Origin: Acinetobacter lactucae
GTDB lineage: Bacteria > Pseudomonadota > Gammaproteobacteria > Pseudomonadales > Moraxellaceae
Assembly: GCF_013344765.1 (NCBI RefSeq)
Contig: NZ_JABVBF010000002.1
Coordinates: 1 to 64,000, forward strand
Direction: 5' to 3'
DNA: 64,000 nucleotides
The notes under the pieces were generated by a model. That model saw only the letters and a list, made by a program, of their open reading frames with translations, was not told where the DNA came from and did no database searches. Every line of letters starts with the position of its first letter. Within the stretch, counting starts at the first letter, position 1. A program made the translations under genes and the position numbers. Of the stretch, positions 1 to 8,590 are shown piece after piece.

Positions 1-1
1 G

Positions 2-124
2 AATAGTACTTTATTTAAAATTTTAGGTGAATTTTATATTAATTATTGGGATGATAATACAACTGGTAAATATATACCTTTATTGTACTTAATAAATTTA
101 AAAATTTGCGTGGAATATAAATGA
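2..124 (+). CDS. C-terminal tail of an upstream gene (partial)
   Basis: The frame beginning at base 2 stays open for 40 codons and stops at TGA 122-124. The stop overlaps the ATG of the next gene in an ATGA arrangement, the usual sign of translational coupling. The visible tail is rich in aromatic residues and Asn (it contains GEFYINYWDDNTTGKYIPLL) and matches no family I recognise. It is AT-rich like its downstream partner. The start lies outside the window. The coupling suggests the two products are made together, for example as a toxin or effector with an accessory protein, but that is inference. Confidence 0.5.
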   Translation, partial: NSTLFKILGEFYINYWDDNTTGKYIPLLYLINLKICVEYK

Positions 125-1164
125 ATACGGTGATGAAACAAGCTTTAGTAATAACTACATTCAGTGCAGCAGTAATATTGACTGGATGTGGTAAATCTAA
201 GCCAGAGCCAAAATCAAAAACAGAAAAAGTTGAGGTAGTTTCGGATTGGAGTTGTACACACCCTGAGAATTTAAATCAGATTCAAACTTCTTTGAAAAAA
301 GAATATTTGAAGCAAATTGAGCGTAGCTTAAGACAAAGTCAATATCAGGTTGATGCAGATATTCTTAATAAAATTAATCAAGGTTTGAAGTTTGAAATTA
401 AAAATATCCGCACTTTACCATTAGAAGACGAAAGCCAAAAAAATACACAATTAAGTTGTGAAAGCCAATTGGTCATTTCACTGCCGAAAGGTTTACAAAA
501 ACGTGCGGAAAATGCATATATTGAAGAGCTGCGTCATTCTGATGAAGAATCGCAGACGCTCAATGACTATTTTTCGGATAATGAATCATCTTTGACTCTT
601 GAAAATGACCAATTGAAAGGTGACTTTTTCTATAACATCACAAAAACAGATAAAGAGGGTTTGGTGTTTGACTTGCCAACTCAAAATAGTGTGATTGAAG
701 GATTGGTTTTTGTTGCCACTAAAGCTGTGCAATATGCAGCCTATGTTAAAGAAAATGAGTTGATTGAAGAAAATATTGAAGAAAATCAGCAAATATCTGA
801 ACAAAATAATGAAGAGCAGACTGCTTTGGCTCAGGAAGCGATGGATGTTCGTAAAAAAGAATTGGATAGTGACAAAGCGAAGCAAGTGGGACGCTTAAAT
901 CAGACTTGGGACAAATTGAGTGCTGAGAAAAAAACTCAATTTAAACAAGATCAATCGGATTGGTTTAAAAAACGTGATGTTGAATGTAAGGTGCTGGCAC
1001 AAAAGACTGTAGATGAAATTCCTGAAAAAGACTTAGAAACTTACCAAAAGCAATCCGATTATTGGACTGCTGATATGCGTAAGCAAAACCAAGAGATGCA
1101 ATATACTCAGTGCTTTATTCAAAAAACTGTAGAGCGTACAGTTTATTTAAATAATTTAAATTAA
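121..1164 (+). CDS. Lipoprotein with C-terminal LprI-like (DUF1311) region
   Basis: This 347-residue protein starts with a lipoprotein signal peptide: basic residues, a hydrophobic stretch and the lipobox LTGC with the lipidated cysteine near residue 23. A charged linker follows. The last roughly 120 residues are helical, with spaced cysteines and the W..KRD.EC / Q.C pattern typical of LprI-like (DUF1311) modules, a family that includes periplasmic lysozyme inhibitors. Its start overlaps the stop of the preceding partial gene. The gene is more AT-rich than uvrC downstream, suggesting acquisition. A periplasmic inhibitor or immunity role is plausible from domain type and context. Lipoprotein status is secure; function is not. 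Confidence 0.6.
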   Translation: MNTVMKQALVITTFSAAVILTGCGKSKPEPKSKTEKVEVVSDWSCTHPENLNQIQTSLKKEYLKQIERSLRQSQYQVDADILNKINQGLKFEIKNIRTLPLEDESQKNTQLSCESQLVISLPKGLQKRAENAYIEELRHSDEESQTLNDYFSDNESSLTLENDQLKGDFFYNITKTDKEGLVFDLPTQNSVIEGLVFVATKAVQYAAYVKENELIEENIEENQQISEQNNEEQTALAQEAMDVRKKELDSDKAKQVGRLNQTWDKLSAEKKTQFKQDQSDWFKKRDVECKVLAQKTVDEIPEKDLETYQKQSDYWTADMRKQNQEMQYTQCFIQKTVERTVYLNNLN

Positions 1165-1297
1165 TCTGGAACTCTCTATAAATACTTGGTCAATCGTGTT
1201 TTAAAATGGATGGGATTGACCAATTATAGGTAATTACTCTGACTTTATGAGTGAGAGCTTTAACCCAGTAATTATAGATAAATGAATAGTTTTATTA

Positions 1298-1317
1298 CGC
1301 CCGAAAGGGCGTTTTTT
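1298..1317 (+). terminator. Rho-independent terminator after the lipoprotein gene
   Basis: CGCCC and GGGCG flank the short loop GAAA, immediately followed by six T residues. It lies 130 bases after the lipoprotein stop and separates that gene from the amidase-like gene. Confidence 0.8.
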
Positions 1318-1458
1318 ATGCTGTACAGTACTTAATATATTTTGTGACTCACTTCACAGTGCTGGCAATTTGTTACAACTATTAAAAGCCAATAGGCAAT
1401 TTTGATTCTACAATGGCGCGGTTTTTTCGAAGACTGGTTAGCGGAAGTAGGTTTTAAA

Positions 1459-1989
1459 ATGGCTCATGCTCATCACGCAGTTCATGCACATGTTCATCAT
1501 ATCGAAGAGAGAAAAGAAGAAAGCTCTCAAGATGATTTAAAAATGAAAGTGATGTTAAGACAAGCAGCTTCGTCGACTGAAAAACATAAAAAAACTGATG
1601 TGAAAAGTCATCAATCTGAAGATCAAAATATTAATTTGCACAAGTTCTCAAGTAAGCTTGAAAGTATATCTGCCAACCATAGTAAAGAGAAATGCGCGAA
1701 AAATATCCGTATTGCTCTACAAGCGGCTGGAGCAGATGTTTCTAAGCATCCTGTAGCTGCTTCTGATTGGGGGCAAACACTGGAAAAGAATGGTTATAAG
1801 AAAATTAAACCTGCTTTCAACCGTCCACAAGAAGGCGATATTTATATTATTGAGCGAACAAGTGGCCACACTTATGGTCATATTGCAGGCTATACAGGCA
1901 ATGGTTGGTTCTCGGATTTTCGTCAAAAAACCTATGCGGTGTATAAAGAAAAAGACGTTAAATATAGTTACTATCGTCTAGACTCTTAA
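1459..1989 (+). CDS. Putative Cys/His amidase (CHAP or NlpC/P60-like), possible T6SS effector
   Basis: Starting at ATG 1459 gives 176 residues; an upstream TTG at 1402 would add 19, but GGAAGTAGG lies just before 1459. The N-terminus is strongly histidine-rich (MAHAHHAVHAHVHH), followed by a polar linker. From about residue 70 there is a small papain-like fold signature: Cys79 at the start of a helix (KEKCAKNIR), then PQEGDIYII, and His141 in YGHIAGYTGNGW with D153 close by. CHAP and NlpC/P60 peptidoglycan amidases share this layout. There is no signal peptide, so export would need a dedicated system such as type VI secretion. Catalysis and secretion are inferred; the dyad is visible. Confidence 0.5.
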   Translation: MAHAHHAVHAHVHHIEERKEESSQDDLKMKVMLRQAASSTEKHKKTDVKSHQSEDQNINLHKFSSKLESISANHSKEKCAKNIRIALQAAGADVSKHPVAASDWGQTLEKNGYKKIKPAFNRPQEGDIYIIERTSGHTYGHIAGYTGNGWFSDFRQKTYAVYKEKDVKYSYYRLDS

Positions 1990-2113
1990 GCAAGTACGAC
2001 ACAATTTGTCGGGCCATATCTAAATCTGTTTCCAAATTTATGTTCTGGCACAGTAAAGCACTTGAAAAGTAGGAGTGAAAACATCACATTAGGTATTCAG
2101 TATTAAGCCATGC

Positions 2114-3922
2114 ATGCCAATAGTGAATCAAAACGCTCGTCCTCATATTGAAAAAATTTTAGCCAACATGACCCAACTTCCAGGTGTTTACAAAATGCTA
2201 GGGAAGGAGGGTGAATTGCTATATGTTGGCAAAGCAAAAAATCTAAAAAATCGGGTGTCGAGTTATTTTGTTAAAAAGATTGAGCATCCTAAAACACAAG
2301 CTTTAGTTGCGCGAATTTATGATATTGAAACTTTGGTTACTCGTTCAGAAACTGAAGCTTTACTCTTAGAACAAAACTTAATTAAACAACATCGTCCGCC
2401 TTATAACATTATGCTGCGGGACGATAAATCATATGTCTATATTTTTGTTTCGGCTGATAAGCCTTATCCTCGGCTTGCCAGTGGGCGTGGTAAAGGTAAG
2501 CACCAAATTGGTAAGTTTTTTGGCCCGTACCCAAGTGCCTATAGTGCACGCGATACATTACTGGTTTTACAAAAACTTTTTAATGTGCGTCAGTGTGAAA
2601 ATAGCTATTTCTCACAGCGCAAGCGTCCATGTCTGCAATATCAAATCAAGCGTTGTTCGGCCCCTTGTGTAGGTTTAATTTCACCCGAAGATTATAAAGA
2701 AGACGTTAATAATAGTATTCGCTTTTTGCAAGGTGATACCAAAGAGCTTAACCAAGAGCTCATTGCCAAAATGGAACAAGCAGCGGCTGAGCTCGAATTT
2801 GAAAAAGCTGTTTTTTACCGTGATCGTTTATCTTTACTGCGTGAAGTTCAAGCGCAACAAGCCGTGTTTAAAGTCAAAGGTGAAGCGGATATTCTGGCAA
2901 TCGCATATCAGGCAGGTGTGATATGCGTGCAAATTATGTATGTACGCAATGGGCGAATGCTAGGTGGAAAAAGTTACTTCCCAGACATGCTCGGTGATGA
3001 TCTTGGGCAAATGCTCAGTGATTTTATGGCGAACTTTTACTTTCAGGTTGCAGATGAAGTTCCCAATGAGCTCATCGTAAATATTGCTTTGCCTGACGGT
3101 AAAGAATTAGAAGAAGCACTGGCACAACAGTTTGGCAAAAAAGTTCAGATTAAGAGTAATGTTCGAGAAACTCGTGCCGAGTGGCTAGAGTTAGCTGAAA
3201 TGAATGTTCAACATGCCATTAAGGGGCAATTGAGTAATCATTTAGAACTTAATGAACGTTTCCATCAGTTAGAGCAAGTGGTGGGAAGACCTGTCGATCG
3301 TATTGAATGTTTTGATATTAGTCACACCATGGGGGAAGCTCCAATTGCCTCATGTGTTGTGTTTGACCAAGGAGGCGCTCGTAAGCGTGACTATCGCCAG
3401 TTTGCGATTCAAGACATTACTGCAGGCGATGACTATGCTGCTATGCGTCAAGCCTTAACACGCCGTTATAAAAAGGCCATATTGCCTGATTTGCTGTTGA
3501 TTGATGGTGGTAAAGGCCAGCTCCATATGGCGATGGAGGTCATGCAAGAGCTTGGATTAGACGCTTTTATGGTGGGTGTATCTAAAGGTGAAGGGCGTAA
3601 ACCCGGACTTGAAACCCTGCATTTTACCGATGGCACAAAAATCCAGTTACCGGAAGACCATAAGGCATTGCATTTGATTCAGCAGGTGCGTGATGAAGCC
3701 CATCGTTTTGCGATTACCAAACATCGTGCTAAACGTGATAAACGCCGAAGTACCTCAGTTTTGGAAGCAATTCCGGGCCTGGGACCAAAGCGCCGTCGAG
3801 ATTTATTAACTCATTTTGGTGGGATCCAAGGTGTTTTAAAAGCATCTGAAAAAGAGCTCACTCTTGTGCCTGGTTTTGGTGAGATGATGGCGAGAACGAT
3901 TTATAAAATTCTGCATGAATAA
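2114..3922 (+). CDS. uvrC: Excinuclease ABC subunit C
   Basis: UvrC makes the two incisions flanking bulky DNA lesions in nucleotide excision repair after UvrA/UvrB recognition. The order is standard: an N-terminal GIY-YIG endonuclease (LPGVYKML...[13 protein letters not shown], about residues 20-100), a cluster of cysteines near 155-185, a UVR motif around 205-240 that contacts UvrB, an RNase H-like domain ([16 protein letters not shown]), and C-terminal helix-hairpin-helix motifs ([15 protein letters not shown]). Its 602 residues are the normal length. A GTG at 2123 would give 599 residues and is an alternative start; neither has a strong ribosome-binding site. It is cytoplasmic and followed by the thioesterase and pgsA on the same strand. 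Confidence 0.97.
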   Translation: MPIVNQNARPHIEKILANMTQLPGVYKMLGKEGELLYVGKAKNLKNRVSSYFVKKIEHPKTQALVARIYDIETLVTRSETEALLLEQNLIKQHRPPYNIMLRDDKSYVYIFVSADKPYPRLASGRGKGKHQIGKFFGPYPSAYSARDTLLVLQKLFNVRQCENSYFSQRKRPCLQYQIKRCSAPCVGLISPEDYKEDVNNSIRFLQGDTKELNQELIAKMEQAAAELEFEKAVFYRDRLSLLREVQAQQAVFKVKGEADILAIAYQAGVICVQIMYVRNGRMLGGKSYFPDMLGDDLGQMLSDFMANFYFQVADEVPNELIVNIALPDGKELEEALAQQFGKKVQIKSNVRETRAEWLELAEMNVQHAIKGQLSNHLELNERFHQLEQVVGRPVDRIECFDISHTMGEAPIASCVVFDQGGARKRDYRQFAIQDITAGDDYAAMRQALTRRYKKAILPDLLLIDGGKGQLHMAMEVMQELGLDAFMVGVSKGEGRKPGLETLHFTDGTKIQLPEDHKALHLIQQVRDEAHRFAITKHRAKRDKRRSTSVLEAIPGLGPKRRRDLLTHFGGIQGVLKASEKELTLVPGFGEMMARTIYKILHE

Positions 3923-4043
3923 AGGTACCTTTTTATGCCGAGTGACCAAATAGTTGGCATATAAGTACAAGAATGATCATTCACATTCTCTTTAAAATGA
4001 TGAAAGATGTTTCATCAAGAGTCAGAGTGCTTTAGGGAAGTGA

Positions 4044-4838
4044 ATGTCATTACTGCAATTATTTGAAGAAATAAAACAAAAGGAATGTATTGAAATACCT
4101 GAAGGGTGGTTACAGGGGCGAACCGTTTTTGGTGGTCTTGTCGCTGGATTACTCATGCAAAAGGCCTGCTGCAATATTCAAGATCCAAATAAAAGATTAC
4201 TAAGCTGTAGTATTACTTTTGTGGGCCCTGTACAGCAGGGACCTGCTCAATTGACTATCGAAATTTTAAGAGAAGGGAAGTCGGTCACTACGCTTGAAAC
4301 GCGTTTATGGCAAGATGGGGCGGTACAGACCATTTTGGTTGCGAGCTTTGGTGTGCCTCGTGCATCGAATATTGAAGTGCGACATGAGCCTATCGTTCCA
4401 GTTTATGCACCACCAGAAGATTTACAACCTATTCCTTTTGCTAGACAAATGCCAGAATGCTATCAACATTTTGATGTATGCTGGGCAGAAGGTCACTATC
4501 CTGTTACAGGAAGTCAGTATGCTGACTTTGGAGGATGGTCAAGGTTTTCTCCAGAGAAGCATGAAAATCGTCAAATGACTTTGCCAGATTTAATTGTTTT
4601 GATGGATATTTGGCCACCTGGTGTATTGCCGATGTTTAAGCAAGTTGCTCCTGCAAGTTCTTTAACTTGGCACATTACCTATGTCCATCCGTTCCAACAT
4701 CAATTGTGTGACTGGTTTAAATATAAAGTGATAACTGAATATGCGGGTGAAGGTTATTCCACGGAATATGCCCATCTTTGGGACCAAAATGATCATTTAA
4801 TTGCAATTTTACGGCAAACTGTTACGGTATTTACTTAA
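4044..4838 (+). CDS. Acyl-CoA thioesterase-like protein (double hotdog)
   Basis: The 264-residue product has the layout of TesB-type double-hotdog thioesterases. An N-terminal hotdog contains GRTVFGGLVAGLL, with the substrate-facing turn, and SCSITFVGPVQQGPAQLTIE. A second repeat contains PASSLTWHITYVHPF and the closing strand around YSTEYAHLWDQNDHLIAI. Such enzymes hydrolyse acyl-CoA thioesters to free acid and CoA in the cytoplasm. The start follows AGGGAAGTGA closely. It sits between uvrC and pgsA in the same direction, which says little about substrate. The family is convincing; the exact chain length or acyl substrate cannot be read from the sequence. Confidence 0.75.
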   Translation: MSLLQLFEEIKQKECIEIPEGWLQGRTVFGGLVAGLLMQKACCNIQDPNKRLLSCSITFVGPVQQGPAQLTIEILREGKSVTTLETRLWQDGAVQTILVASFGVPRASNIEVRHEPIVPVYAPPEDLQPIPFARQMPECYQHFDVCWAEGHYPVTGSQYADFGGWSRFSPEKHENRQMTLPDLIVLMDIWPPGVLPMFKQVAPASSLTWHITYVHPFQHQLCDWFKYKVITEYAGEGYSTEYAHLWDQNDHLIAILRQTVTVFT

Positions 4839-4956
4839 GCAGTCTACTTCCTCGATTCATATATTTCGTATAAAGTGGCTGTTACAGATAGATACAATAT
4901 TGAAGAAAGTATTTTTGTCTGTTACAAGATGCTTGAAGACTTAATTGGCGGTGTTT

Positions 4957-5544
4957 ATGACCACAGGGCGAATCCTGAATATCCCAAATATCCTAACGTT
5001 GGCGCGTATCGCGCTTATTCCTGTATTTTTGGTGATTGCGTATTGGCCGCCTGCAATGGGTATTGGTGAGCATGAAGGAAGTATGAGTCGTCATATTATC
5101 TTGACGGCTATTTTTGTGTTTGCTGCTATTACCGATTGGTTTGATGGCTATTTGGCACGAACTTTAAACCAGACTTCAGCATTTGGCCGTTTCTTAGATC
5201 CAGTTGCAGATAAGCTCATGGTGGCGGCCGCACTGATTGTTTTAGTACAGTGGAATCCAACCATTTCAATGGCTTTTGCAGCAATTGTGATTATTTCGCG
5301 AGAAATTACGGTTTCTGCTTTACGTGAATGGATGGCAGAACTTGGCGCACGAACCAGTGTAGCCGTATCAACTGTAGGTAAATATAAAACAGCCTTTCAG
5401 ATGATTGCCATTAGTGTGTTCTTACTCAATTGGCAGCCTTTAGAAATGCTTGCCTATGCTTTGTTATATACAGCGGTCATTTTAACTTTATGGTCTATGT
5501 TTATTTACCTCAAAGCAGCTTGGCCTTATTTAAAGCAGCCTTAA
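4957..5544 (+). CDS. pgsA: CDP-diacylglycerol--glycerol-3-phosphate 3-phosphatidyltransferase
   Basis: PgsA makes phosphatidylglycerol phosphate from CDP-diacylglycerol and glycerol-3-phosphate at the inner membrane, the committed step to phosphatidylglycerol and cardiolipin. The CDP-alcohol phosphotransferase signature is complete: DWFDGYLAR, then FGRFLDPVADK, giving D-x2-DG-x2-AR-x8-G-x3-D-x3-D. Several hydrophobic segments surround it. I chose ATG 4957 (195 residues, MTTGRILNIPN), because the reading typical of the family starts there; TTG 4945 and GTG 4951 in the same frame are alternatives. The only upstream gene close by is the thioesterase. A strong terminator follows. Confidence 0.93.
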   Translation: MTTGRILNIPNILTLARIALIPVFLVIAYWPPAMGIGEHEGSMSRHIILTAIFVFAAITDWFDGYLARTLNQTSAFGRFLDPVADKLMVAAALIVLVQWNPTISMAFAAIVIISREITVSALREWMAELGARTSVAVSTVGKYKTAFQMIAISVFLLNWQPLEMLAYALLYTAVILTLWSMFIYLKAAWPYLKQP

Positions 5545-5561
5545 GCTCAAATTGAATGATG

Positions 5562-5595
5562 AAGCCTTTCTACAATGAAAGGCTTTTTTATTTTT
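5562..5595 (+). terminator. Rho-independent terminator after pgsA
   Basis: AAGCCTTTC and GAAAGGCTT form a perfect 9-bp stem with a 6-base loop (TACAAT), followed by a T-rich tract. It ends the uvrC-thioesterase-pgsA stretch 17 bases after the pgsA stop. Confidence 0.9.
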
Positions 5596-5670
5596 GAAGA
5601 GTGCAAGAATCGGGTCGTCATAGGGCTTTGGTTGCTTTAATGTAAGATATAAGTGCTAAGGAGGTGACAT

Positions 5671-6525
5671 ATGCAAATGCTTTCTTCTCGGCAATTTGCT
5701 GTAATTGCCACTGTAATTGAATATTTATATGAACATCTGGACCAGCAACCCAGTCTAGACGATGTTGCGAGCCATATGAATTTAAGTTCAGGTTACATCC
5801 AACGTCAGTTTCAAGAATGGGTAGGGATCAGTCCGAAAAAATTCGTTCAATATATGAGTTTGCAGCAGGCTAAATATTATCTGTTGCAACAACGGAGTCT
5901 ATTGGAAACTGCGTTAAATACGGGTTTATCTGGTACTGGCCGTTTACACGACCTGTTTATTCAGCTTGAAGGGATGACACCCGGTGAATATAAACAGCAG
6001 GGCGAAGGCGTTATTCTTAATTATTCGGTTGAGACAAGCCCATTTGGTGAGTTGTTAGTGGTCAGTAGTGAAAAAGGCATATGCTCTATTCGATTTATCG
6101 AAACTCACGAGAATATTGAACAACTAATTAAGCAGTGTTTTCCAAAAGCTCAATTGAAAAATCACTCACCGATTTGGCATCAACAAATTGCAAAGTGGTT
6201 CAAGCAAGATTTTTCAGAACATTTACAGCAAAAACTTCCACTTAATTTGGCTGGAACCCCATTTCAGCTACAAGTATGGGAAGCCTTGCTCACCATTCCA
6301 GAAGGGCAACTTCGGACTTACCAAGATATTGCAGAGCAAATTGGCAAACCTAAAGCAGTCAGAGCCGTAGCTACAGCAATTGGGCAAAATCCGATTGCAT
6401 ATTTGATTCCTTGCCATCGAGTGATCCGTGCCACAGGGATGGTCGGAGAATACCATTGGCAAAAAGGGCGTAAATTGGCATTGTTAGCTTGGGAGATGTC
6501 AAAGCAACATGGAGAGACCGTATGA
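5671..6525 (+). CDS. Ada-like fusion: AraC-type DNA-binding domain + O6-methylguanine-DNA methyltransferase
   Basis: Residues about 10-110 form an AraC/XylS helix-turn-helix domain (PSLDDVASHMNLSSGYIQRQF, GMTPGEYKQQG). Residues about 120-280 are an O6-alkylguanine-DNA alkyltransferase with the acceptor cysteine in PCHRV (Cys248). The transferase removes methyl groups from O6-methylguanine by suicide transfer. Compared with E. coli Ada (354 residues), the N-terminal zinc domain that senses methylphosphotriesters is absent, so how or whether it acts as a methylation-triggered activator is unclear. An excellent ribosome-binding site (AAGGAGGTGACAT) precedes the ATG. Its stop overlaps the alkB start, so the two repair genes form an operon. 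Confidence 0.9.
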   Translation: MQMLSSRQFAVIATVIEYLYEHLDQQPSLDDVASHMNLSSGYIQRQFQEWVGISPKKFVQYMSLQQAKYYLLQQRSLLETALNTGLSGTGRLHDLFIQLEGMTPGEYKQQGEGVILNYSVETSPFGELLVVSSEKGICSIRFIETHENIEQLIKQCFPKAQLKNHSPIWHQQIAKWFKQDFSEHLQQKLPLNLAGTPFQLQVWEALLTIPEGQLRTYQDIAEQIGKPKAVRAVATAIGQNPIAYLIPCHRVIRATGMVGEYHWQKGRKLALLAWEMSKQHGETV

Positions 6526-7133
6526 CCTTGGATTTATTTTCTCCAGAGCCTTGTGAGAATTTATTACCCTACGATGGTGAAGTTCAGGACTATGGTTGTA
6601 TTTTAAGCCCTGAAGAAGCTGAACAATATTTTCACTATCTTTATCAACACCTCGCATGGAAACATGACGAGGCTAAGTTGTATGGCAAACACTTTATTAC
6701 AGCCCGAAAAGTTGCATGGTATGGAGATAATTATTATCAATATAAATATTCGGGTGTCATTCGTGATTCTTTGCCTTGGGATCGAGCGCTTGCCAAACTC
6801 AAACAATTGGTAGAACAGCAGCTTTCAGAAAAATTTAACTCCTGCTTGGCAAACCTTTATGAAGATGGAACACAAGGGATGGCTTGGCATAGTGATTCGG
6901 ATGTTTCTTTAGCAAAAACCACAACGATTGCATCTTTAAGTTTTGGAGCTACCCGTAAATTTTCTTTTAAACACATTCAAAGTAAAGAGAAAGTTGAATT
7001 GTGGCTACAACCTGGCCAACTCATCGTGATGCGTGGTGAAACGCAACAACATTGGCAACATCGTTTAAATCGCTCAACAAAGATTTTACAGCCGCGTATT
7101 AATCTTACTTTTAGGCAGTTTCAGTTTTCATGA
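6522..7133 (+). CDS. alkB: Alpha-ketoglutarate-dependent DNA dioxygenase AlkB
   Basis: AlkB oxidatively removes methyl groups from 1-methyladenine and 3-methylcytosine using Fe(II) and 2-oxoglutarate. The iron ligands are visible as H123 and D125 (AWHSDSD) and H180 (HWQHRLNRS). The 2-oxoglutarate-binding arginines are in PRINLTFRQF (R192, R198). The HWQHR form and PWDRAL resemble the ALKBH2/3-like subgroup common in environmental bacteria rather than E. coli AlkB. I placed the start at ATG 6522, which overlaps the stop of the Ada-like gene (ATGA), giving 203 residues. The upstream in-frame ATG at 6489 lies inside the previous gene and is less likely. Confidence 0.93.
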   Translation: MTLDLFSPEPCENLLPYDGEVQDYGCILSPEEAEQYFHYLYQHLAWKHDEAKLYGKHFITARKVAWYGDNYYQYKYSGVIRDSLPWDRALAKLKQLVEQQLSEKFNSCLANLYEDGTQGMAWHSDSDVSLAKTTTIASLSFGATRKFSFKHIQSKEKVELWLQPGQLIVMRGETQQHWQHRLNRSTKILQPRINLTFRQFQFS

Positions 7134-7154
7134 CTTTCATTAAAAATTGGGCAA

Positions 7155-7184
7155 GAAAAAAGCCCATGATGGCAACATGAGCTT
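7155..7184 (-). terminator. Probable terminator for the iclR-type gene
   Basis: Read on the minus strand, AGCTCATG and CATGGGCT form an 8-bp stem with one G-T pair around a 7-base loop, followed by TTTTTTC. It lies about 145 bases after the IclR gene stop, between convergent alkB and IclR genes. Confidence 0.55.
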
Positions 7185-7327
7185 ATTCCTCTGAGGGGGA
7201 TACTTCTATTGATGAGCTGCTGATGAAAAGAATCATCAATAGGAGATAAAATCATAATATGAGAATATTCTGAGATATTCAATGTTTTAAAGTGTAAGAA
7301 AAGTTTAAATTATCATAAGGAGGGGTT

Positions 7328-8101
7328 TTAGATTTCACCTTTTTCAGATAACTCCATAAAACGTTGTTCAATAAGTGCAGCATTTTCTTGCAAAATTTCA
7401 ATGAGCTTTTCAACGTTTAAAAAATCAAAACGATTTTTAGAGGCAACTAAGGTCAAAGCTAAAGGTACTTCTTTGGTTGAAAATCGAACAGGAACAGCAA
7501 GGCCTGAAACATTCGGATCAATCTCACCTTGTGAGAAATAAAACCCTTGTTTTTTGATTTTACGCATACGCTGAATAAAACTCGGTTCATCTTCAGCAAA
7601 ACCTGATTGCTTTAATTCTTGTTGGTAACGGTGGTAGTAGTCCTGCATCCTTTGTTTACTTAAATGCGAAACCATTGTTTTTGGAGATGATCCAACGTAA
7701 ATCGGTCTTGGGCAACCTCGGCCATATGAAAGTAATTCGGTGTCTTTAAATATTTCATGATGTATATCAATACAATAGTCATCATTTAAATAAGTAAGTA
7801 AACAGCACAGTTCGGTACGTTCTACAATATTTCGCATAAACGGTGTGCTGATCTGAACCAGTGGGTCGGTTGTTCTAGAGATATAGTCAAGAACTGCAAT
7901 TTTTGAGCCTAAGGTATAATCGCCAGAGGTTCCATTAATACGTTTTAATAGATCGGCTGATACTAGCTCTTTGAGGTAACGGTAACTCGTTGGTTTGGAC
8001 AAGCCAAGTTCTTCGCAAATAATATCGACGTTAATGATTGGACGCGAAACTGAAAATAGGTCCAGTACGGTTAAAATTTTGCCAAAACTTGAAATTGCCA
8101 T
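7328..8101 (-). CDS. IclR-family transcriptional regulator
   Basis: The 257-residue protein has an N-terminal winged helix-turn-helix (FGKILTVLDLF, ICEELGLSKPTSYRYLKEL, residues about 5-65) followed by the C-terminal ligand-binding domain of IclR proteins (SKIAVLDYISR to the end). IclR proteins bind palindromic operators and respond to small, often aromatic or carboxylic, metabolites. The gene is divergent from the FUSC/DUF1656/HlyD operon across a 489-bp gap holding several palindromes, so it may control that efflux system and itself. The target and ligand are not visible. No partner catabolic genes adjoin it. Confidence 0.9.
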   Translation of the reverse strand: MAISSFGKILTVLDLFSVSRPIINVDIICEELGLSKPTSYRYLKELVSADLLKRINGTSGDYTLGSKIAVLDYISRTTDPLVQISTPFMRNIVERTELCCLLTYLNDDYCIDIHHEIFKDTELLSYGRGCPRPIYVGSSPKTMVSHLSKQRMQDYYHRYQQELKQSGFAEDEPSFIQRMRKIKKQGFYFSQGEIDPNVSGLAVPVRFSTKEVPLALTLVASKNRFDFLNVEKLIEILQENAALIEQRFMELSEKGEI

Positions 8102-8590
8102 AATGTCTTGTTCGTATCCTTTAACAACGAGTCATCTTTGAGTTTTTATAACAGAAAAAAAGAAGATTTGTCGCAATTCTAAAATAAATGCCTGATTTGA
8201 GTATTTTACTCTGACAAAGAGAAAACTTCTCTTGGCTTATACATCATATACGATAATTAAAAAATATATCAAATTATCAAATAGAGATATTTTAGTTGAC
8301 TAAATCGCTTTATTTTGAAAAAATTGCCAAACAAAATATCTAATCGAGAAATTGGTCGGTTCCAGATTGATTTCTTGATACCTCTTCTTTCCAAAGCTTG
8401 GCCGTTTAAATGGCGCCCAAACTGAAATCATCTCTGCCAATCAGGCGAGATGTGGAAAAATCATTGTATTGAAGGATGCTCCTCATATCATTTGCTTATA
8501 AGCAAATGGCAAAGTTGTGTTGTCTTTAGAAAGGCAATCAAACATTGAAGGGCATGCTCATCAGTTCAAATCTGTATTTGAGATGAGTTC
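8102..8590. promoter_or_regulatory. Divergent regulatory region between the IclR gene and the efflux operon
   Basis: No open reading frame is convincing in this 489-bp AT-rich gap. It contains three perfect inverted repeats: AAGAGAA-AAC-TTCTCTT at 8217-8233, TTTAGT-TG-ACTAAA at 8291-8304, and a continuous 20-bp palindrome at 8489-8508. None is followed by a T-tract, so they look like protein-binding sites rather than terminators. The first two lie nearer the IclR gene, the third about 80 bases before the FUSC start. Confidence 0.55.
8489..8508. repeat. Perfect 20-bp palindrome upstream of the FUSC gene
   Basis: CATTTGCTTATAAGCAAATG is its own reverse complement over all 20 bases. It lies about 80 bases before the FUSC start codon and has no following T-run. 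It is a candidate operator; binding protein unknown. Confidence 0.6.

Noticed and set aside
1402-1458. TTG start extending the amidase-like protein by 19 residues
   Set aside because: ATG 1459 has a better ribosome-binding site and begins the distinctive His-rich segment; no conserved motif lies in the extension.
4875-5069. A 64-codon frame upstream of pgsA
   Set aside because: It overlaps the pgsA start in another frame and contains no recognisable features.
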